Shown here: in pieces, positions 28,256 through 35,610 of the stretch
Numbering within the stretch: the first letter of the stretch is position 1
Layout of the letters: every line of letters begins with the position of its first letter
Assembly: GCF_005434965.1 (NCBI RefSeq)
Contig: NZ_SKCI01000002.1
Coordinates: 430,001 to 494,000 of the forward strand
Direction: 5' to 3'
Origin: Marimonas lutisalis
GTDB lineage: Bacteria > Pseudomonadota > Alphaproteobacteria > Rhodobacterales > Rhodobacteraceae
DNA: 64,000 nucleotides
The notes under the pieces: model-generated
What the model was told of the DNA's origin: nothing
What the model saw: only the letters and a program-made list of their open reading frames with translations
Database searches by the model: none
Position numbers and translations under genes: made by a program

Positions 28256-28278
28256 CGAGATTTAAGGAGGTGCGAAGG
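28252..28278 (-). ncRNA. CCTCC-loop hairpin in a small minus-strand transcript (candidate sRNA element)
   Basis: On the minus strand, CCTTCG and CGAAGG form a 6-bp stem around a 15-nt loop containing GCACCTCCTT. This decamer is the exact complement of the Shine-Dalgarno AAGGAGGTGC at 28384-28393 of the same transcript. CCUCC-loop hairpins are the hallmark of the 'cuckoo'/CcsR-type sRNAs of alphaproteobacteria, which are also linked to small ORFs. Assignment to that family is not established here. Confidence 0.45.
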
Positions 28279-28322
28279 TTAGGTTGCACCAATTTGGGGT
28301 ATTCAGTTACCCGAGGGCTGCC

Positions 28323-28379
28323 TCAGGTCCGCGTCTCCCAAACTGTTCCGACGCCTTTCTCCATGATCTCAATAGACAC
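28323..28379 (-). CDS. Candidate 18-codon small protein or leader peptide
   Basis: A GTG at 28379 follows AAAGGAGG by 7-8 nt and encodes MSIEIMEKGVGTVWETRT, then TGA. The Shine-Dalgarno is one of the strongest in the window. A TTGACA lies about 60 nt upstream (28442-28437), but I see no good -10. Downstream are a hairpin that can mask the Shine-Dalgarno and an intrinsic terminator. I do not recognise the peptide. It could be a leader, a small protein, or an accident next to an sRNA. Confidence 0.45.
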   Translation of the reverse strand: MSIEIMEKGVGTVWETRT

Positions 28380-28448
28380 TAGAGCACCTCCTTTCGTTTG
28401 TTTCGCCTGGGTCCAGCCTGACACAGACGACTCATATGTCAAACAAAA

Positions 28449-29090
28449 TCATGTGGTGCGGGCGGTCAAAGACCCCACGATGATGCGGAAGGGCACAAGA
28501 GCGATTAAAGCGACGGCAAGTTTGACAAGCCAGTCGGCCACCGCGAGCGTGACCCAGAGCGGCGCCTCGGCGCCCACGGTCATGAACGGCGCGGGGCCCT
28601 GCGCCCAGCTGATCGCCGCATCGGCGTTTTCCCCGAAGGACAGCATGGCCGAAAACGCGATGGTGAAGAAGAGCGCGGTATCGAGCGCCGATCCCACCAG
28701 CGTGCTGACCAGCGGCGCGCGCCACCAGCGGCCGCCACGGAAGCGATTAAACACTGCAACATCAGTGAGTTGCGCGATCAGGAACGCCGTGCCCGAGCCG
28801 ACAGCGATGCGCAGCGGAACGGCGGCATATTCATAGCCGTCGCCCTGCAGCATGATCTGGCTGCCGATGAGAGAGCAGACGATGCCGGTGACAAACCCGG
28901 CAAACACCACCTTGCGCGCCGGGCCGGGCCCGTAGACGCGGTTCATCACGTCGGTGACGAGGAAGGCAAAGGGATAGGTAAAGGCGCCCCAGGTCAGGAG
29001 CCCATCGAGAAGCAGGAATTGAACGAGAACGTTCGAGGCCACGACAATGGCGGCCATGGCAAGAATGCCGGGAAGGTGCGTGCGGTTCAT
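28449..29090 (-). CDS. Queuosine precursor transporter (YhhQ/DUF165 family)
   Basis: 213 residues, about six membrane helices (for example VVASNVLVQFLLLDGLLTWG and LRIAVGSGTAFLIAQLTDVA). YhhQ-type proteins import preQ0/preQ1 for queuosine synthesis. TYPFAFLVTDVMNRVYGP, with the conserved LxxDxxNxxYG pattern, and a C-terminal WxTLAVADWLVKLAVALIAL match the family. I checked the 75 nt before its start for a preQ1 riboswitch and saw none. Confidence 0.85.
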   Translation of the reverse strand: MNRTHLPGILAMAAIVVASNVLVQFLLLDGLLTWGAFTYPFAFLVTDVMNRVYGPGPARKVVFAGFVTGIVCSLIGSQIMLQGDGYEYAAVPLRIAVGSGTAFLIAQLTDVAVFNRFRGGRWWRAPLVSTLVGSALDTALFFTIAFSAMLSFGENADAAISWAQGPAPFMTVGAEAPLWVTLAVADWLVKLAVALIALVPFRIIVGSLTARTT

Positions 29091-29184
29091 GGTTTCTTAA
29101 GCCCGTTTTGACATGGTTGCGGCGACATGGTTCGCCCACGCGGCGAACGGGCGGCGTTTACGGGGTTTGATTGGCTTTGGCAAG

Positions 29185-30069
29185 CTATTCCTGCCCCGGT
29201 TGCTCCACGGCGTATTCCACGATTTCGGTCCGCTGGAAGAAGCGGAAGTTGTCATCCGAGATCATCGTGAGGCGAATGCGCCCCTGCTCGTCGTGCGATA
29301 CGGCCAACCCTTCGAGGTTGTCATGCCGTCCGGGCGGAGTTTGCAGAACGGTGGTGTCATGCCAGCCGTTTCCCGTTTCAACGACACGGCGCACGCGGCT
29401 CGCAAAGGCAAGGCCGGTGAACGCGCGTTCGAGCACGTAAAGCGCGCCGTCCGGCCCGAAATCCGCGCCAACGGGCACAAACCCGCCCGAACGGGTAAGC
29501 TTGTGGATGACGCGCCATTGCCCGCGCTCCAGCCGATAGACCGGTGCCGCACCTGAGTAGTGGAAGCGTTCCGGCAGGGCATGCAGTCGGCCGCTGGTAT
29601 CAATGGCCAGCGCTTCAATACCACCGTTCGACGGGAAGCGACCGAAATCGGGATGCCGGGGCAGGGTGGTCTTTTTCCCCTCGCGGGATATTGCGTGAAC
29701 AGTGTGGGATTGCTCGAACGACACGATAATCCTGTCGCCGGACAGGGCCAGTCCCTCGCTGTCATTCTCGAACTTGCTGTCCGGAGCCGAGGTCTCCAGC
29801 GGCCGGAATGCAATCAGGTCGACGCCGCGAATTGTTCCTCCATCGCGCCGGATGCGACCGGTGGCCAGATGCCCGCGGTCTGTGATCGCCTGGAACGTCG
29901 CGCCATCATCGCTGAAATCCAGACCCGAGAACCCGCCGAACTGAACGTGGTCCAGTGTCCATGTGAAACGACCCAGAAACTGACCAGGCCGGGGCTCTTC
30001 GGCCGAGCCGGTCAGCGTCAAACCCGCCAGTATCGCCGCGCCTAACGCGATCGCAGGACGCCAGCGCAT
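29185..30069 (-). CDS. Esterase-like phytase-fold secreted protein
   Basis: 294 residues from MRWRPAIALGAAILAGLTLT, a signal peptide. The mature part is a beta-propeller-like 'esterase-like activity of phytase' domain with FGGFSGLDFSDDGATFQAIT, DRGHLATGRI, ENDSEGLALSGDRIIVSFEQ and LYVLERAFT. It is probably periplasmic; the actual substrate of this family is poorly defined. It overlaps the upstream mepA gene by 28 nt, so it is likely coupled to it. The long upstream extension of the frame lies inside mepA and is not used. Confidence 0.75.
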   Translation of the reverse strand: MRWRPAIALGAAILAGLTLTGSAEEPRPGQFLGRFTWTLDHVQFGGFSGLDFSDDGATFQAITDRGHLATGRIRRDGGTIRGVDLIAFRPLETSAPDSKFENDSEGLALSGDRIIVSFEQSHTVHAISREGKKTTLPRHPDFGRFPSNGGIEALAIDTSGRLHALPERFHYSGAAPVYRLERGQWRVIHKLTRSGGFVPVGADFGPDGALYVLERAFTGLAFASRVRRVVETGNGWHDTTVLQTPPGRHDNLEGLAVSHDEQGRIRLTMISDDNFRFFQRTEIVEYAVEQPGQE

Positions 30070-30902
30070 TGTCGGGGCAGATCGGCGAGAACGTATTCGC
30101 GGCGTTTCTTGGGCTTGTAATTGGGGTCGGGCGGCGGCGGGTTGAGGATGTTGTTCACCCACTCCTGCGCTTCCTTGCAGCCGTCGCCGGGTGGCGGGGC
30201 AGCCTGGTTTTCGCAGCCACGCATGCCACGCGGACAGTTGAGTCGTACATGGAAATGATAGTGATGGCCCCACCAGGGCCGAACCTTGCGCAGCCAAGCG
30301 CGGTTGCCCTTTTCATCTTTGCACATCTGTGCCTTCGCACCAGGAAAAACGAAGATACGGGCCGTGCGCCGGTCCGAAGCGGCAGCCTTGATGATCTCGT
30401 GATGGGCCCGGGTCCAGTTCGAGTTCACATAGGCGCCCTTGGCGCGGCGTAGTGAAACCGATGAAATGCTCTCACGTTGGCTGCGTGAAAGGTTCAGGCG
30501 CTGCGCGGGCAGCATCCAGATATCGATATCCAGACCGATCTGATGGCTGCGATGCCCCGACAGCATCGGCCCGCCACGCGGCTGGCTGATGTCGCCGATG
30601 TAAAGCCCGTTCCAGCCCGGCTGGCTGGCCGCCTTGCGGCTGAGATCCTGGATGAAGTCGATGGTTTCGGGATGGCCCCAGTTGCGGTTACGGCTCAGGC
30701 GCATTGCCTGCCAGGTCGGCCCTGTTTCCGGAAGTTCGACTCCGCCGGCAAGGCATCCCTTGGCATAGCCGCCAAATGACGCCGGCTTTTGTTGCGAGGG
30801 CGCCGATTCCGCGCCGAAAAGTTGCTTGGCCAGCTTGTCTGCTGCAAGGCCGGGTGTGACCAAACCAAGGGCCAGGGCAATCGTCAAGATGAAACGGACC
30901 AT
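30042..30902 (-). CDS. mepA: Penicillin-insensitive murein endopeptidase
   Basis: 286 residues from MVRFILTIALALGLVTPGLA, a cleaved signal peptide. MepA is a periplasmic zinc LAS-type endopeptidase that cuts D-Ala-mDAP crosslinks. Visible zinc and active-site motifs are SGHRSHQIGLDIDIWMLP and WWGHHYHFHVRLNCP. Several Cys residues (KGCLAGG, LNCPRG, MRGCEN, DGCKEA) fit the disulfides of the family. It overlaps the umf1 gene upstream by 19 nt and the phytase-like gene downstream by 28 nt. Confidence 0.93.
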   Translation of the reverse strand: MVRFILTIALALGLVTPGLAADKLAKQLFGAESAPSQQKPASFGGYAKGCLAGGVELPETGPTWQAMRLSRNRNWGHPETIDFIQDLSRKAASQPGWNGLYIGDISQPRGGPMLSGHRSHQIGLDIDIWMLPAQRLNLSRSQRESISSVSLRRAKGAYVNSNWTRAHHEIIKAAASDRRTARIFVFPGAKAQMCKDEKGNRAWLRKVRPWWGHHYHFHVRLNCPRGMRGCENQAAPPPGDGCKEAQEWVNNILNPPPPDPNYKPKKRREYVLADLPRQCAGVLRSR

Positions 30903-32266
30903 GTTTCCTTGTCTCCTTCGGCTTTGACCCATCGTAGCAGGATCAGGCCGATAAGAAAGAGCAGGATCACAGGAGAAACGCCCAGTCGCGCGCTTCCGCT
31001 TATTGCGGTAGCAACGCCGATCAGGGCAGGCGCCATGAAGGCGGTGGCCCGGCCCGAGAGACCGTAGAGACCAAAGCTTTCGGTCGGCGCGGCCGGGTCG
31101 GTGTGGCGCACCATCAACGTGCGTGAGGCAGCCTGAAGTGTCCCGCCCATACCGCCTATCACTACACCGCAGCCAAAGAACACGATGTCAGGCAGGCGCG
31201 ATCCTTCGGGCAGCGCAAACCCGAAGAAGGTTTCGCGCGACATCCCCACGATAGTGGTGCAGACGAGGATCAGCATCCAGATCGCAAAGATGATCACCGG
31301 TTTTGGTCCAAGGCGCTTGTCGATCTTGCCGCCGATCCAGCTGAAGAACGCAGCGGAAATGCCGCCGACGATGCCGAAAATGCCGATTTGCGTCAGCTCC
31401 CAATTGAGCACCAGCTTGGCGTAAACACCGCCGAATCCATAAAGCCCGTTCAGCGCGTCACGGTAGAACATTGAGGAGCCGAGATAGGCCGACAGGCTGA
31501 TGCGGTTCTTAAGGTTGCCCAGGGATTTGCCAAGAAGTGCAAGCGCATTTCCAAACGATCCCTTTTTTCGTTCCGACGGATCATCGCGGACCCATAGGAA
31601 ATACGGGATCATGAATATGACGAACCAGATCGCGGTGATCGGGCCGACGGCGCGCGTGCCCTCTTGTTGCGTCGCATCAAGACCCAGAGCGGGATCGAGC
31701 CCGACCAGGGTTTTTCCGCCTGCTTGTTCGACGAAGAGCACCAGCATGATCGCCAGCGCGACAAGCCCGCCCACATAGCCGAAAGCGAAACCCGAGCCCG
31801 AAAGCTCGCCAGCGTTATCGTGGTCGGAAATCGAGGGCAGCTGCGAATTAACAAAGATGAGTGCGTATTCCGCGCCGACAAAACCGATGCCGAAGGCGAT
31901 AAGGGCGAACCACATGTTCGAGCCATCGGGCATCGTGTACCACAAGGCCCAGGATCCGAGCGCATACATGATGGAAAATCCGAATATCCACGGGATGCGG
32001 CGCCCGGCGGTATCGGCAAGTGCCCCCATGATCGGCGCGCCGAACCCGATGATCAGCCCGGAAATTGCCAGGCACCAGGACCACACGGTTTGCGCCTTGG
32101 CGTCCGCGGCCTGTTCGCTCATGCCTGACGACATGAAGAACTCGGCCGCCACACCGGCAAAGAAGGGGCTGAAAACAAATGTCACGAGAAGGGTGTGATA
32201 GGGCTGGCTTGCCCAGTCGAAAAACCACCAACCCCAGATCCGCTTGCGCGCAGAGATACCGCTCAT
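30884..32266 (-). CDS. MFS transporter, UMF1 (ATG22-like) family
   Basis: 460 residues. The start MSGISARKRIWGWWFFDWAS is preferred over an ATG six nt upstream because AAAAGGGG then sits 6 nt before it. Twelve membrane segments; GWWFFDWASQPYHTLLVTFV is the family's signature first helix, and MGALADTAGRRIPWIFGFSI the MFS loop 2-3. Substrates of bacterial members are unknown. It heads a three-gene overlapping minus-strand operon with mepA and the phytase-like gene. Confidence 0.85.
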   Translation of the reverse strand: MSGISARKRIWGWWFFDWASQPYHTLLVTFVFSPFFAGVAAEFFMSSGMSEQAADAKAQTVWSWCLAISGLIIGFGAPIMGALADTAGRRIPWIFGFSIMYALGSWALWYTMPDGSNMWFALIAFGIGFVGAEYALIFVNSQLPSISDHDNAGELSGSGFAFGYVGGLVALAIMLVLFVEQAGGKTLVGLDPALGLDATQQEGTRAVGPITAIWFVIFMIPYFLWVRDDPSERKKGSFGNALALLGKSLGNLKNRISLSAYLGSSMFYRDALNGLYGFGGVYAKLVLNWELTQIGIFGIVGGISAAFFSWIGGKIDKRLGPKPVIIFAIWMLILVCTTIVGMSRETFFGFALPEGSRLPDIVFFGCGVVIGGMGGTLQAASRTLMVRHTDPAAPTESFGLYGLSGRATAFMAPALIGVATAISGSARLGVSPVILLFLIGLILLRWVKAEGDKETWSVSS

Positions 32267-32376
32267 TCCCATCCCCTTTTCTGGGGAGAACTAGACAGGC
32301 AATTGACAGATGAGGCAAGGAATTCCTGACCTTGACAAGCTCGCCCTTTACTTGTGCCCCTTGCCCTTGAGGCACT

Positions 32377-32403
32377 TGTTGCCTACCTGTGCGACAGGCA
32401 ACA
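32377..32403. promoter_or_regulatory. Inverted repeat in the yggT leader
   Basis: TGTTGCCT and AGGCAACA form a perfect 8-bp inverted repeat with an 11-nt spacer, ending 5 nt before the AAGGA Shine-Dalgarno of yggT. It may be an operator or a 5'-UTR hairpin that limits ribosome access. Confidence 0.4.
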
Positions 32404-32420
32404 ATACAAGGAACATCAAC

Positions 32421-32705
32421 ATGATGGCGATCTATGGGCCGCTCGCGTTGATTCTGGACGTGGCGTTTTTCATCCTGCTGGCCCATATCATCATGAGCTG
32501 GCTGATCAACTTCCAGGTTCTCAACCTGCGTCAGCCGTTCGTGGCGCAGATCTGGTACGGTCTGAACAAGCTACTCGAACCGATCTATGCGCCGATCCGC
32601 CGGATCCTGCCGGACACCCGTCCGCTTGATCTGTCGCCATTGGTGGTCTTCATCATCATCATTTCGCTGCGCGATTTCATCCTGCCGGAGTTGTTGTTGC
32701 GCTGA
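32421..32705 (+). CDS. YggT family membrane protein
   Basis: 94 residues from the ATG at 32421, 8 nt after AAGGA. Two membrane helices (ALILDVAFFILLAHIIMSWL and LSPLVVFIIIISLRDFILPE) flank a conserved cytoplasmic segment ending EPIYAPIRRILPDTRPLDLS, which is the YggT signature. Members lie near division or envelope genes in many bacteria and are linked to osmotic stress and cofactor or division-complex insertion; the precise role is unsettled. Divergent from umf1. Confidence 0.88.
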   Translation: MMAIYGPLALILDVAFFILLAHIIMSWLINFQVLNLRQPFVAQIWYGLNKLLEPIYAPIRRILPDTRPLDLSPLVVFIIIISLRDFILPELLLR

Positions 32706-32777
32706 TCCGTCTCTTGTTCATCTTTCCTTAAAATGTGAAAGTTCCTGTAAGAGCAGTAAACGCACTACAGGATCCTC

Positions 32778-34817
32778 ATGACAGGCGCTGCCACGCTTCT
32801 GAGCGACGTATTCGGATTCGACCGGTTTCGCCCCGGACAGGAAGAGATCGTCGATGCCGTGGCGGATGGCAGAAACGTTTTGGCGATCATGCCGACAGGC
32901 GGTGGCAAGTCCCTGTGTTTTCAGTTGCCCGCATTGATGCGCGATGGCGTGACGGTTGTGATTTCCCCTTTGATTGCCCTGATGCGCGACCAGGTTCGCG
33001 CGCTGCGAGAGGCGGGTGTTGAGGCCGGCGCCCTGACCAGCGGCAATACCGAGGAAGAAACCGACGCGGTTTGGGCGGCACTGGACGAGGGGCGATTGAA
33101 GCTCCTTTATATCGCGCCTGAGCGACTGGCTGCCGGCTCGGCCCTGGGCATGCTGCGGCGGATCGGTGTCGGACTGATCGCGGTGGACGAGGCCCATTGC
33201 GTCAGCCAGTGGGGCCATGATTTCCGTCCCGACTATCTGCGCATCGGTGAACTGCGTCGCGTACTTGATGTGCCGCTGGCCGCTTTTACCGCCACCGCCG
33301 ATCAGGAAACCCGGCAGGAGATCATCGAGCGGCTTTTCGATGGGCAAGAGCCCGAGGTTTTCCTGCACGGGTTCGACCGGCCGAATATTCACCTGGCCTT
33401 TTCGGCAAAGGATAGTCCGCGGCGCCAGATCCTGGACTTCGCCGCAGCGCGCAAGGGGCAGTCGGGGATCGTTTATTGCGGCACCCGCGCCAAGACCGAG
33501 GGTCTCGCGCAAGCGCTGCGCGACGCTGGGCACAATGCCTGTCACTATCACGGCGGAATGGAGGCCGGCGACCGCCGCCATGTCGAGCACCGTTTCAATT
33601 CCGAGGATGGATTGATCGTGGTGGCGACTGTGGCTTTCGGCATGGGGGTAGATAAACCCGATATTCGCTGGGTGGCCCATGCCGACCTACCCAAATCGAT
33701 CGAGGCCTATTACCAGGAAATCGGCCGCGCAGGCCGTGATGGCGCCCCGGCCGAGACGCTGACGCTCTTTGGCCCGGACGATATCCGCTTGCGCCGATCA
33801 CAGATCGACGAGGGTTTGGCGCCGCCCGAACGGCGCGCCGCCGATCATGGCCGGCTGAACGCGCTTCTGGGCCTGGCGGAAGCGCTGGAATGCCGCCGAA
33901 AAACGCTGCTTGCCTATTTCGGAGAGACCAGCGAGGCCTGCGGCAACTGCGATATCTGCGACAACCCGCCAGAGGTGTTCGATGGTACCGAGGCAGTGCG
34001 CAAAGCGCTGTCAGCCGTGCTGCGCACCGAGGAATGGTTCGGGTCTGGGCATCTTATCGACATCCTGCTTGGCAATCAGACAGACAAGGTTCGTCAACGT
34101 GGTCATGACAGTTTGCCGACCTTCGGCGTGGGCAAGGACTTTTCGCGCGGGCAATGGCAGGCGATTTTTCGGCAGATGATGGGCTATGATCTGCTGCGCC
34201 CTGACCCCACGCGCCACGGCGCCCTGCGCATGACGGATGCCGCCCTGCCCATCCTGCGGGCTGAGGCTGGATTGTCCCTGCGGAAGGACACGATCCGCAA
34301 GATGGCCGCGCGGCCGGTGGCAAAAGAGCTCGTTTCGGATGAGGATGCACCGCTACTCTCTGCCCTCAAGGCCAAGCGCCGCGCGCTGGCCGAGGCTGCG
34401 GCGGTGCCGGCATATATCATCTTCAATGATCGCACATTGATCGAAATAGCCGAGACGCGACCGCAGACGTTGGACGACATGGCGCGGATCGGCGGCGTGG
34501 GCGCCAAGAAACTCGAACGCTACGGCGATGCGTTCCTGTCCGTCATCGCCGGGGAGGTCGCGCAGGTGCATCCGCAGCGGCGCAAGCTGGCTGGGCGCAG
34601 TGCCGGCGATCTTTACGACCGGCTGTTGGAAGTTCAGGCCGATCTGGCTCGCGGAGAGACCGGAATCGAAAAACCGATGACTTGCTCGGCTTCGCTTTTG
34701 GCAAAAGTTGCCGCGTCGCGCCCCGCCGATTTCGCGGCGATAGAGCGCATTCTTGGCGCGCGTCGGGCGGAACGTTTCGGGGTGGCCTTTCTGGAAATCC
34801 TGCATGAGGAAGGTTAA
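32778..34817 (+). CDS. recQ: ATP-dependent DNA helicase RecQ
   Basis: 679 residues. 3'-5' helicase of the RecF recombination route. Motif I is AIMPTGGGKSLCFQLPA, motif II VDEAHCVSQWGHDFRPDY (DEAH), motif VI QEIGRAGRDG. The zinc module has CRRKTLLAYFGETSEACGNC, followed by CDICDNPP; then come the winged helix and an HRDC domain (YIIFNDRTLIEIAETRPQTL). About 100 extra residues follow the HRDC domain, ending AERFGVAFLEILHEEG. The conserved core has no defect. Confidence 0.96.
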   Translation: MTGAATLLSDVFGFDRFRPGQEEIVDAVADGRNVLAIMPTGGGKSLCFQLPALMRDGVTVVISPLIALMRDQVRALREAGVEAGALTSGNTEEETDAVWAALDEGRLKLLYIAPERLAAGSALGMLRRIGVGLIAVDEAHCVSQWGHDFRPDYLRIGELRRVLDVPLAAFTATADQETRQEIIERLFDGQEPEVFLHGFDRPNIHLAFSAKDSPRRQILDFAAARKGQSGIVYCGTRAKTEGLAQALRDAGHNACHYHGGMEAGDRRHVEHRFNSEDGLIVVATVAFGMGVDKPDIRWVAHADLPKSIEAYYQEIGRAGRDGAPAETLTLFGPDDIRLRRSQIDEGLAPPERRAADHGRLNALLGLAEALECRRKTLLAYFGETSEACGNCDICDNPPEVFDGTEAVRKALSAVLRTEEWFGSGHLIDILLGNQTDKVRQRGHDSLPTFGVGKDFSRGQWQAIFRQMMGYDLLRPDPTRHGALRMTDAALPILRAEAGLSLRKDTIRKMAARPVAKELVSDEDAPLLSALKAKRRALAEAAAVPAYIIFNDRTLIEIAETRPQTLDDMARIGGVGAKKLERYGDAFLSVIAGEVAQVHPQRRKLAGRSAGDLYDRLLEVQADLARGETGIEKPMTCSASLLAKVAASRPADFAAIERILGARRAERFGVAFLEILHEEG

Positions 34818-34848
34818 GTCCCCCGAAGCAAGCCAATGAGAGGATAAC

Positions 34849-35610
34849 ATGCTGATTGTCGTATCGCCGGCCAAACGGCTTAACGAGGCTCCGGTTGCGA
34901 ATTTCGATCTGACGGAGCCGGTGTTCAAGGACGAAGCGAGCGAACTCGCCGATGTCGCGCGCGGCCTGTCGCAGGCGGACCTGAGCAAGCTGATGGGGAT
35001 CAGCGACAAACTTGCAAAGCTCAACCATGACCGGTTCCGCGATTTTGGTGACATGGATCGCGGTGCCGCGGCGCTGATGTTCGACGGAGATACCTATGCC
35101 GGGCTTGAAGCGGCCTCGCTCGATCCGGAAGAAATGGCATGGGCGTCGGATCATCTGCGCATCCTGTCCGGGCTTTACGGCCTGTTGCGACCGACCGATG
35201 CAATCGAGCCTTACCGGCTCGAAATGGGAAGCCGGTTGAAGAACCCGAAAGGCAAGAACCTCTACGAGTTCTGGAGATACCGTATTTCGAAAGCGTTGAA
35301 CGAACAGGCCGCGCACCTTGGTACCGATGTGTTGGTCAATTGCGCCAGCCAGGAATATTTTGGTGCGATTGATGCCAATGCGCTGCAATTGCGGGTGATA
35401 GAGCCCGTTTTCATGGAAATGCGTTCCGGCCAGCCGAAGATCATCAGTTTCTTTGCCAAGAAGGCCCGCGGAGCGATGGCCCGTTTCATCATTCAGAACC
35501 GGCTCTCGGAACCCGAGGCATTGAAGGATTTCGACACCGGCGGATACGCCTACGCCCCCGACATGTCAGACGGCGACCGGATGGTGTTTCTTCGCAACGA
35601 AAACGCCTAA
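34849..35610 (+). CDS. yaaA: Peroxide-stress protein YaaA (DUF328)
   Basis: 253 residues. The start MLIVVSPAKRLNEAP and central LSGLYGLLRPTDAIEPYRLE and NCASQEYFGAIDANA blocks identify the family. YaaA lowers free iron and DNA damage under peroxide in E. coli and has a DNA-binding fold. AGAGGATAAC lies before the ATG. Its last 4 nt overlap the stop of the convergent histidine kinase. Confidence 0.92.
   Translation: MLIVVSPAKRLNEAPVANFDLTEPVFKDEASELADVARGLSQADLSKLMGISDKLAKLNHDRFRDFGDMDRGAAALMFDGDTYAGLEAASLDPEEMAWASDHLRILSGLYGLLRPTDAIEPYRLEMGSRLKNPKGKNLYEFWRYRISKALNEQAAHLGTDVLVNCASQEYFGAIDANALQLRVIEPVFMEMRSGQPKIISFFAKKARGAMARFIIQNRLSEPEALKDFDTGGYAYAPDMSDGDRMVFLRNENA

Noticed and set aside
28265-28380. 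Plus-strand ORF after AAGGAGGTGC
   Set aside because: The only candidate starts are TTG with poor spacing, and the plus-strand AAGGAGG is explained as the complement of the CCTCC loop on the minus strand.
29091-29166. Possible preQ1 riboswitch before the queuosine-precursor transporter
   Set aside because: I found no preQ1-I type CTAG/ACCC pattern with the A-rich tail, nor a compact pseudoknot; only ordinary leader sequence.
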